The position numbers and the translations under genes are program-made. 64,000 nucleotides of DNA from Rhizomys pruinosus (lineage: Eukaryota; Chordata; Mammalia; Rodentia; Spalacidae), in NCBI GenBank assembly GCA_009823505.1, contig VZQC01003052.1, forward strand, positions 2,611,087 to 2,675,086, in the 5' to 3' direction. The notes below the pieces were generated by a model. That model did no database searches, had not been told where the DNA came from, and saw only the letters and a program-made list of their open reading frames with translations. This document shows positions 10,392 to 18,690 of this stretch, piece after piece; the first letter of the stretch is position 1; every line of letters starts with the position of its first letter.

Positions 10392-12351
10392 TTAAATCTA
10401 AAGTAGGGAAAACATTTTCAAGATAGAAAAAATGGCACAATAGAATAAATATGTGCAAATATTTACATTAACACATGTCATAGGCATGTTGAACAAATTA
10501 ATAACAAATAATTATTGTGAGCAAGTCTAGACTCAGACACAAGTCACATTTGGCAAGGGTATAAATAAATAAATCAATAAACCAAAACCTGAATAAAAAA
10601 CAACAACAACAACAGAGCAATGCAGGTGGAGAGACAGTGAAATGAATGGAGGGAACAGAGCAACTGAGAGAAAAGTGTTCTTCTATGGGTTGGGTTGACT
10701 AGGGAGGGCCAGGCAGACAGGAGGGAAGGAAAGAGAAGCAGGATTCTGCTGGGAAATGTCTCCTTGGCCTGAACAGTGGGCGGTCATCCCAGGTACAGTT
10801 AAAATGTGGATTCTCATTCAGTCAGTCAGCCTTTTAACCAGCTTTGAGTAGTAAGGCCTGTAACATTTGTGGGCATCCAGCATACTAGGAGTTACTAAAA
10901 TGTGGGAAGATTTTCTTTTCAATGAATACAGTTTCATATCCACAGCATGCTAACCTGAATCCAAGGCGCCCTTTGCCCAGTCCTTATGGACACAAGAACA
11001 CAGCTATGAAGTACCTATTTTCTTGCCCTTCTGAATACCAGTATTGTACATGATAACCACTAAATGAAAACTAATACAACCTTAGTCCCCAGGAAGCCAG
11101 AGAAGTTGTCATTCTTATTTAGCACAATTATCTTTCAAAGACCAAAGCAGAGTAGGATGCATCTTCAGTACAAGTCAACCTCCAGCAAGTAAAGACCATT
11201 GAACCCTAAGGCTAATGTCAAACTGAGATCCTTGAATGTTACATTAAAATATCCTTAAATGTCACCATTTTTTCCAATAATAACCTAATACTTTGGGCAA
11301 GTTCAAGTTTGGAGGTGATAATGTGACATTTAATTCATGTTCTAAATGTAGGCACTCTGGCTTTTGTCAGTTTCTGTTTCAACATCACTGTTTTTAAACA
11401 GAGCCTTGTTGAGCACAATAAAAAATTAATTTCTTTGATTTTTTTTAATCACTCATGAAAATACTCCAGTTATAAAATAGTACTGACTTTCTCCAGAGAT
11501 CAGGATAACTTGAGCCATGGCTTTTCTATCACCCAGGAAAATACAGTTTGAATTTGAAATTTTTTCACAAGTTTCTTGCTGATCTCAATTCAGGGCCAGG
11601 ATCTAAAATAGAAGGCCAAATCTAAAATGAAAGTCATTCACTGCCCATTTCAAAAGAAGAGTGGAACCATTCTACTCATCTTCCTCCACACATTCTAAAA
11701 ACTCCAGGCCAAGAACTTCAGTATCCATAGTTACAGAAGCCAACCAGGGGTGACTGTGGATGCGTGTTGACTACATATGACCGTTCACATCATAAGACCA
11801 TATGGTTCTACAAACCTCTATCCAAAACATGTCATTTTGTTTTTTCCAGACCAACTCGGGGCCTTTTATATGCTGAACTTTTCTCATTGGGCTGATATCT
11901 ACTCTGAGAGATGATTAGGGTTTATCATCTCACCCTCTCAGTGCCTGCCACAGGAGAGGTGTCCATGAGCATTTGTTAAATGAATGAGTATTATACCACC
12001 AAGATTTGACATAGTTTCTGTTCCTTGCATTGTGAAACAACTTCACGGGCGTCCAGGAATGGAAGAACTAGCTGCAGCTCTTTTGCGTCACCCTCTGCAG
12101 GGCAGCCCCTTTCTAGCCTGAGAGCTTCCTAATGCTTGTCTTTCTTCTAGGAAAATTTAAGATATTCCCAACTCATTGTTTCATCCCATTCAGGATGCTA
12201 TTGATTTTATTTTAACCTAGTGATAAAGCAATACATTTAAAATTAGTGGACTATGTTTTGAAGTTTAATTTGGACAAACTTCCTATCCTATGCAAATGCT
12301 GTAGACCCTCTAAGCCAAAGGAGGTACCATTTTTCTTTAAAGAAAAGTCAA
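10099..12351. other. GREM1 intron 1, mostly unique sequence
   Basis: Contains a (GT)n tract at 10363-10391 and short AAATAAAT/CAACAACAA runs near 10560-10615. The rest (10620-12350) shows no SINE, L1 or ORF that I recognise. It is the largest repeat-poor part of the intron and therefore the place to look for conserved regulatory DNA. Confidence 0.5.
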
Positions 12352-12600
12352 GGGGCTGGAGAGATGGCCTAGCAGTTAAGAGCGCCAACCGCTCTTGCAG
12401 AGGACTTGGGTTCGATCCCCAGCACCCACATGGTGGCTGAGAACCATCTGAAACTCCAATTCCAGGAGAACTCCAGCTCCAGGGGAATCCGACACCCACT
12501 TCTGACCTCCGTGGCATTGCACGACACGGGTGCACAGACTTGCACGCAGACAGTACATTCATACACATACAGAAATAAATAAAATTAATTAAAAAAAAAG
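12352..12600 (+). mobile_element. B2 SINE
   Basis: Full-length: begins GGGGCTGGAGAGATGGCCTA, has an internal B-box-like GGTTCGATCCCC, and ends in AATAAATAAAATTAATT plus A tail. Flanking AGAAAAGTCAA direct repeats (12341-12351 and 12599-12609) mark the target-site duplication. Antisense to GREM1. Confidence 0.95.
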
Positions 12601-12874
12601 AAAAGTCAATTATTTTTAAACCAAGATTTATTGGTATATAAAGTGAATGGTTTTTCTTTTTTTTTTTTTTAATTTTTTGTTCTTTAAAAGTCTATAAGAT
12701 TTGTTGTGAAGCTTTCCTGTTCTTAAACTTTTTCACAAAAACAGTCAAAACCCACTTTAAGAACATCAACCAACAGGAAGCACAGCCATGCTCTCACTCC
12801 TGTAGAATGACCAGGGGACTTCTGGCTGTTTCCTTTGAGTAGCAGGGAGTGGGAAAGAAGGAAAAGCAGAGCTG
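12601..12874. other. Intron segment with T-run, otherwise unremarkable
   Basis: A T-rich run at about 12653-12680, then unique sequence leading into the minisatellite. Nothing else recognised. Confidence 0.4.
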
Positions 12875-13149
12875 GAGCTGGGCCCTGCCAGTCACTGTGC
12901 TCACCTGCCCAAGTGCTCCCCACCTCCAAGAGCTGGGCCCTGCCAGTCACTGTGCTCACCCGCCCAAGTGCTCCCCACCTCCAAGAGCTGGGCCCTGCCA
13001 GTCACTGTGCTCACCTGCCCAAGTGCTCCCCACCTCCAAGAGCTGGGCCCTGCCAGTCACTGTGCTCACCCGCCCAAGTGCTCCCCACCTCCAAGAGCTG
13101 GGCCCTGCCAGTCACTGTGCTCACCCGCCCAAGTGCTCCCCACCTCCAA
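12875..13149. repeat. Minisatellite: five 55-bp units
   Basis: Units start at 12875, 12930, 12985, 13040 and 13095, each opening GAGCTGGGCCCTGCCAGTCA and closing CTCCCCACCTCCAA. They look identical except at one site (CACCTGCC versus CACCCGCC), which reads T, C, T, C, C in order. As 55 is not a multiple of three, the reading frame rotates between units, so the overlapping ORFs on both strands are by-products. Located in GREM1 intron 1. Confidence 0.97.
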
Positions 13150-13545
13150 GCTAGTCTTGATGATTCAGTCAAGTAAATAGGGATTTTTACTCTTGAAATC
13201 ATAACTCTACTTCCACCAAATGATTTGGATTTTTAAAATTTCACTAATATGCTGAAGATCAAGAAGATGGGACTTCCTTAAGGACAATGCTTTTCCACAT
13301 CAGCCCCTAGCAGGATTCTGCATAACCCTAAATCAAATCCAAATGCTGATCCAAATTTAGGTTGTTTTGACTCACCACCCTTGTCCTGCTGCTAACTTCA
13401 TGGTGGTCTCCATTTATAAAATGGCCTATTCAAATTATTTCATTCGGCTGAATCCTATGAATCCAGGGTCCATCATGACACCTGACAAGTATCTCCCTTA
13501 GTTCTGTCTTGCAGAAAACATTATTCTTTATTTAAAACCCAGGCC
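13150..13545. other. Unique intron segment
   Basis: No repeat family or coding signal recognised between the minisatellite and the next SINE. Confidence 0.4.
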
Positions 13546-13833
13546 TGGGGCTGGCTGGAGAGATGACTCAATGACTAAGAGCACTGACTGCTCTTGCAGA
13601 GGACCTGGGTTCAATTCCCGGCACCCCCATGGCGGCTTAGAACCCTGTTAGGCCAGGCGTGGTGGCACATGCTTTTAGAGTCAGAGGCAGAGGCAGAGGC
13701 AGAGGCAGAGGCAGAGGCAGAGGCAGAGGCAGGTGGATTTCTGTGAGTTCAAGGCCAGCCTGCTCTACATAGTGAGCTCCAGGCTATCTGGACTAAAGGG
13801 AGACCCTCTCTCAAAAAGATAAAAATAAAAAAC
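13546..13833 (+). mobile_element. Composite SINE: B2 5' fragment joined to B1
   Basis: 13546-13650 is the first ~100 bp of a B2 (GGCTGGAGAGATGACTCAAT through GGCGGCTTAGAACC). It runs directly into a B1 at 13651 (GGCCAGGCGTGGTGGCACAT) that ends in an A-rich tail near 13833. Similar AAAACCCAGGCCT / AAAACCCAGCCT sequences flank the whole unit, as if one duplication encloses both. The B1 contains an expanded hexamer. Confidence 0.8.
13683..13730. repeat. (AGAGGC)8 hexamer expansion inside a B1
   Basis: The two AGAGGC copies normally present in the B1 'GAGGCAGAGGCAGG' segment are expanded to about eight. Confidence 0.9.
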
Positions 13834-14211
13834 CCAGCCTTAACATCCTCCAAGTTATGTGATCATATTTCATGGTGAGTTATCTCTACAACTCTTCTAC
13901 ACCAGCAAGCTTCGTTTCAGTCTTGTTTCTTTTGTCTTTGGCCATTGCCCTGCTCCAGTCCACTTGTCTCAGAGGACAAACCCTCCAAAAGTCTTCTCTG
14001 CCTCCCATTTTCCTTCCAGTTCCCCTTGAAGATCAAGAATAAACTAAAGGATGTGAACCCTCAGCAAGCTGAGCACACTCCAGGGGATGGATCCATACTG
14101 AAGAGTATTTGAGGAACACAAATTGGACTTGATGGACTTCAAAAAATAAAGAGGGTAAGGAGGTGGGTGAGAGGAAATGGAGTATTGTATGAAGTTGCCA
14201 AAGAATCAATA
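13834..14211. other. Unique intron segment
   Basis: Nothing recognised on either strand. Confidence 0.35.
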
Positions 14212-14433
14212 TGAATATTTTTTTTTAGTTCTTATGTATACGAGTGTACTGCTTGCATGTAGGTAGGTGCACCCATGTCATGCAATGGTGTGGAGGTCAG
14301 AAGAAGGCATCGGATTCCCCTGGAACTGGAGTTAAAGACAGTTCTTAGCCACCATGTGGGTGCTGGGAATCGAACCCTGGTCCTCTGCAAGAGCAGTCAG
14401 TGCTCTTAACTGCTGAGCCATCTCTCCAGCCCC
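14212..14433 (-). mobile_element. B2 SINE, antisense
   Basis: Reads GTGTACTGCTTGCATGTAGG, then GGAGGTCAGAAGAAGGCATC, ending CCATCTCTCCAGCCCC, i.e. a complete but older B2 on the minus strand (GREM1 sense). Confidence 0.9.
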
Positions 14434-15169
14434 GCAGATATTATTTTAAAAAAGAATAAATACCCACAAGTAAGATAAGCCATATGAACCACCTCCAACC
14501 CTGGGGATTTACTGAGATTTTCACAAGAGTGCTAAGAACAGTCTTTGGATTCTGGATATTCAGAAATAGAAATGGTACATATGACCTGATTCCAACAATC
14601 TTAACATATCTGGGGATTCCAGGGCCAGCTCCTTTCAACACTCTTCTGGCTGAACACATGTTAGCCAAGCATTCTGCATGTACAGTGAACTGCATGAAGT
14701 CTTGAGGGAGAATTACTGTGAAATCCAGAAGTCTGCACCTGAACTTCAGGTCAACTGTTCTTGCTGAACCAATTGTTAGGAAGGCATGTGATAGGAATGA
14801 CGTCAAATCATTCTCCCAGCATAAAACATAATGGAAGTGACTACAAAGACAGCTAGACAGGTCAGATATTTAAATCATCTATCTCTTTTTCTTTGAGCCT
14901 AAATCTTTGAGAAGAGTAAAGCTTATTTTCAATTAGATCCTTAATTTTAAAAATTACAATCAGATTTTAGGAAGTAAGTATAGAATTTCTGAATAAGAAT
15001 AAAGGTTGATTTTTCTTTTCGGACAAGTTATACCAAGGAGATGAGACAATTAGTGATTGGCACAGCACACGTTGCAAGTCTCAACTATTGTACAAGCCAG
15101 GAAGGAGACCACCTGGCAGTTAAATATCTTAGTAGTTCTTTGTTCCTTGGGGGGAAAAAAGTAATTTTT
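14434..15169. other. Unique intron segment with an unexplained 121-codon minus-strand ORF
   Basis: An open frame at 14441-14806 on the GREM1 strand starts MTSFLSHAFLTIG and ends [13 protein letters not shown]. It has no recognisable domain, is interrupted by nothing obvious, and is not part of a known GREM1 exon. I consider it chance, but the length is unusual for AT-rich intron DNA. Confidence 0.3.
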
Positions 15170-15310
15170 TAATCTTTTCGAGACAGGGTCTCCCTGTAGC
15201 CCCAACTGTCCTGGAACTCACTCTGTAGACCCGGCTGGCCTTGACTAAAGATCCACCTGCCTCTGCCTCCCAAGTGCTAGGAATAAAGGCGTGCACCACC
15301 ATGCCTGGCT
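15170..15310 (-). mobile_element. B1 SINE, antisense
   Basis: CTTTTCGAGACAGGGTCTCC through CACCACCATGCCTGGCT. Direct repeats AAAAAAGTAATTTTT on both sides (about 15155-15169 and 15315-15329) mark the target-site duplication. Confidence 0.93.
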
Positions 15311-16429
15311 GAAAAAAAAGTAATTTTTAGTGAAGTTAATGATTATATGCAATTCTTGAGGTCAACAGGAAATAAATCAAAAAATACAGTACTAAACTCT
15401 CACTAAGCAGTTCTACTGAGTGACAGCCACATTGTATGTTGCATTTAGAGGAAAAAGGTATGTAAGTGGGATTTTCCTCTGCTGGGTCCTGCACTGTGTG
15501 AGGTTACTTCCAATAGGACCACTAGTAATAACAGTTACCTCTTATTTTTGAGCCCTTATTGTGTTGGGCATTATGTTAAATATTGTCCAAATTATGTCAT
15601 TTGCTTCTCACAATAAAAAATGAATTAGATATCTTGTTACTAAGCAGGAATCCATCAAAGGTCACATAGCTTATAAAGTGGACAACCAGGATTTGAGCCC
15701 AGTTCTGTCTAACACCCAAATATGTCCCAATGACATTTAGCACAGTACTTAACAAGGAACACATGCATTCACCTTCTAATGCAGTAAATTTTGAGGAATA
15801 TTGTAAATCTAATAATTATCTATTATGTATCGTCATGCTTGCATGTAAAGGAGAAGACTTCTCTTGTCACAGGAATTCCTGTTGCACTTTGCATTTCTAA
15901 GAACATATGTTAAAACTAAAGAAAATTCTTTGCAGATGTAAGACAAGGGCTGGTAGCACTTGCCTGGTCAGTGCCTTTCAATTAAATATGCAGTCGCCCT
16001 CTCCTAACTGCCTCCTTCTTCTTCCCTTTAAATAAAAGGCTTTGGTTTTCCTCCACGTCTTTTGCTTCCCATTCTAGAACATAGTCCACAGCTTTGCTGT
16101 CAACAAATATTTCTTGGAAAGAACCCTAAGGCATGAAGTTTCTTTGCACTTTATCACTCTTAATATCAGACCATTAAGACTGAGTTCACCAGAGAGCTTC
16201 AGTTTGAAGGGCAGGAGGTGCTCATTGAAAAATGTGAGGACTTAATATATTTCTATTCTTCCCTTTGTAAAGACTTGCATGAAAACTACATTAGCCAACC
16301 TGGATTTCCTACAGATCATGGGTTACCAAAACATTTCACTCAAAGGGAACTTTAAAGAAGAAAAACCTGTGAAATTACAAAGTTTACAAAAGACTCTAAT
16401 TCCTACAATGACCTAGGGGTTAAAGAAAC

Positions 16430-16439
16430 TCTCTCTCTC

Positions 16440-16489
<50 letters not shown>
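16430..16489. repeat. (CT)n/(GA)n inverted-repeat tract
   Basis: CTCTCTCTCTC runs straight into AGAGAGAGAGAG and continues as (GA)n to 16489, so the first ~22 bp form a perfect palindrome able to fold into a hairpin. Confidence 0.85.
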
Positions 16490-16492
<3 letters not shown>

Positions 16493-16520
16493 TGCTAAAG
16501 AATCCTTAAACAATTAGTAA

Positions 16521-16576
16521 ATTCTAACAGTTCTAACCAATGTCAGTAATTCTAACAGTTCTAACCAATGTCAGTA
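16521..16576. repeat. 28-bp perfect tandem duplication
   Basis: ATTCTAACAGTTCTAACCAA plus TGTCAGTA occurs twice head to tail without a mismatch. Confidence 0.95.
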
Positions 16577-18300
16577 ATCCAAAGCACTCACATTTGTAGA
16601 CTTGGTGAAGGCGAAGGGGAATCTTGTTTTCTTAAGGTCTTTCTTTTTTTGTTTGAAAAGTCTATACCCCCAAACCCCCAGTGCCCCCTGTCTCTTCCAA
16701 AAAGGAAAAAAAAGGGGGGGGGGCAGCCCCTAGGGGTGAAAGAAGACTCCACGCACCCTCGGTTGGGGTTATCTTAACCTCTCCTACGCTATTTATTTAA
16801 CTTGTAAGTGCTGTCAGAAGGAAATCACTACTTTGGGGTCCCTGGGACAGCTTAAAACCCTAGTGACCCATTGAACACAATAGATTGTTTTAATCAGTCC
16901 ATATCCTGGCACCATCTCTGGGGAACATAAACAGACGCGCGCACCGTTTGGATTTGCTCTTTCCACTAGGAGATCCAATTACCTACTGATGGTCCCCTCT
17001 CTGCCCTCTGAACAGTTAGGAGATTTTTAACCCCTCACTTCGAGGCTATATTTCTGCGTCAAAGAGTTGAGTTTGGAGTCAGCGGAGGAGAAGAAGGCGG
17101 CTGACCAAGCATCCCTGGAGCATCCTGAGCGTGCGGGAAGGTGTTCGTAGCGTAGTCTGATCACCTAGCATCCCTCCCTCGCCTGCAGATCATCGCCAGA
17201 GCCAGACACAGGATACTAGATAACTCCTCCAAGCTGGAGCACTCGAGAGAGGGACCAGCCAAGCGAAAGCCGTAAGGAGTCTGTTCTTCCCAAACTGGAA
17301 TTCTGCAAATAACTCTGACCAGGGAGTTGACAGACCCTCATCGACCCCACCCCCTCGCCTTCCTCCAAGAGCTATAGAGGCGTCATTGGAACTAGTCTGA
17401 CTGCGGGAGAGCAGTAGAGGCTGTGCGCGCATTAGAGCGGGGACCAGCCTGCTGTAGCCAGTCGCACGTCTTAGGTCTCTAGCGAGGCGCAGTGAGGCGA
17501 GACTGGTGCCTCTAGGGTACAGATTACCGGGCACCCGCGGAAGTGGGAACCAGCCGGTGGTAGCTGCCCGGCGCCTGCACGTCTGCAATTCAGCGGACGA
17601 GCGCTTGGACCCCGGAGAGGCTCAGAATAGAAAGCCCTGCGCTGGCCGAGGTGCAACTAGCACTGGAGTGTGTGTCATCTGCCCTGTGAGAGCACTGCGG
17701 GTTCTCCTGATCCCGTGCCCAGGGCAGCAACACACTTAGCTTCGGGGTACTGGACCCTCGAGTTTCCGGGGTGGTTGATTCCAGCGGATCTTCTCTTGTA
17801 AGCTCACTCTTGCCCCTCTCCGTCGCATCTGCCTGACCAGCGAATACACACACCACCGATTCTCCTTCTCCATCGGTATCACTCAACCCACTGGGGCGAG
17901 CGCTCGTACACGCTCCTGTCCCAGCCCGGCGCACCCAGTGGCTCCGCCAGTGCCGTGCGCCGCCCGCTTTGCTCCTGCGCACGGTCGCCTCCGGGCTCTC
18001 AGGCTCGGCTCCGATGGGACAACTGTGCGCGCAGGCTGGGAGGGTGGATCTAGGGGACGCTGAGCTCCTGGCTTCAGGAACCTGTTTGCAGGGCTCAGGG
18101 AAGTGGACATGGGATGCCTGGTCTGACATCCTCCGGTCCTGCGTTTCCCTGTAGACCTAGCTCAGCGAGCTCACAGCATCAAGCACCCTTGCAGGAAAGA
18201 CTCTAGAGAACCTCAGGACCTGGGCGCACCCAGAGCCGCCTCGAGAGTCGGAACAGAACAGGACTTGGGGTGGGGCACTTGAGGATCGTTGTGAGTACCA

Positions 18301-18304
<4 letters not shown>

Positions 18305-18357
<53 letters not shown>

Positions 18358-18358
18358 C
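18305..18358. repeat. (CA)n/(GT)n tract next to the GREM1 exon 1 donor
   Basis: About 25 CA units on the plus strand, i.e. (GT)n in the GREM1 pre-mRNA, beginning only some 24 nt after the exon 1 donor site. Confidence 0.95.
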
Positions 18359-18381
18359 TCTACCAGTGCCACCGCGCTCAC

Positions 18382-18540
18382 CTGTCAGAGCGGTGGGTCT
18401 TGGGGTCCCGCGCTGCTGACGCGTGGCGCTTGTGTGCGACCGCGGCCCGAGCCGCTTTGGGCTCGGCGCGGGATCTGCGGGACAGAGAGTGACGCAGCGG
18501 CTGAGCACTGGGTCGCCAGGTCCGCGAAGGGCGCACCGAG
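18382..18540 (-). other. GREM1: GREM1 exon 1 (5'UTR, non-coding)
   Basis: On the minus strand the sequence around 18430-18382 closely follows the end of the human GREM1 leader as I remember it (GCGCCACGCGTC... then CACCGCTCTGACAG) and is followed at once by a consensus donor GTGAGC at 18381-18376. The 3' boundary is therefore well supported. The 5' end is inferred: about 30 nt downstream of a TTTAAA box, giving an exon near 159 nt, similar to the roughly 160-nt human leader. There is no ATG between 18540 and the donor. Confidence 0.8.
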
Positions 18541-18690
18541 TGTCGGGCATCTCCGGGTCTCCGGTTTAAATGCCGCCGGCCAAGCGCGGCGCCCGGGGCC
18601 GCGCCTCTCCATTGGCCAGGCGCCGCCGCCGCCGCGCGGGACCCGCTGTCCGCCCCCTTTCCCGGTACTGCCCCCGCCCCCTGCACCCCT
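18541..18690 (-). promoter_or_regulatory. GREM1: GREM1 core promoter
   Basis: Upstream of exon 1 on the minus strand lie a TATA-like TTTAAA at 18565-18570, a CCAAT box at 18611-18615 (ATTGG on the plus strand), and C-rich runs with GC-box-like CCGCCCC/CCCCGCCCC around 18650-18680. Their order and spacing (TATA-like at about -30, CCAAT at about -75, GC boxes further up) suit an RNA polymerase II promoter firing toward lower coordinates. The exact start site is inferred. Confidence 0.7.

Larger units (their letters stand above)
15311..18300. other. GREM1 intron 1, promoter-proximal part
   Basis: No interspersed repeat recognised. Holds a CT/GA inverted-repeat tract at 16430-16489, a 28-bp tandem duplication at 16521-16576, a G-run near 16704-16720 and, from about 17380, CpG-island sequence. 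A conserved-looking GC-rich first intron is usual next to developmental-gene promoters; no coding exon is supported. Confidence 0.5.

Noticed and set aside
12352..12440. tRNA-like start with a GGTTCGATCCCC B-box, repeated in about ten places
   Set aside because: These are B2 SINE heads derived from tRNA, not tRNA genes: no cloverleaf with acceptor stem and anticodon arm, and they continue into SINE bodies with A tails.
12875..13149. Regular 55-bp repeats as a possible CRISPR array
   Set aside because: Units are contiguous with no unique spacers, and the genome is a mammal.
12835..13202. Repetitive ORFs on both strands (repeats of a His/Ser/Cys- or Gly/Glu-rich unit)
   Set aside because: Produced by the 55-bp minisatellite; the unit length is not a multiple of three, so every frame looks repetitive.
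14441..14806. 121-codon ORF in GREM1 intron 1 as an alternative exon
   Set aside because: No family resemblance, no matched splice sites identified, and the known gene has no coding exon here; kept only as a note.
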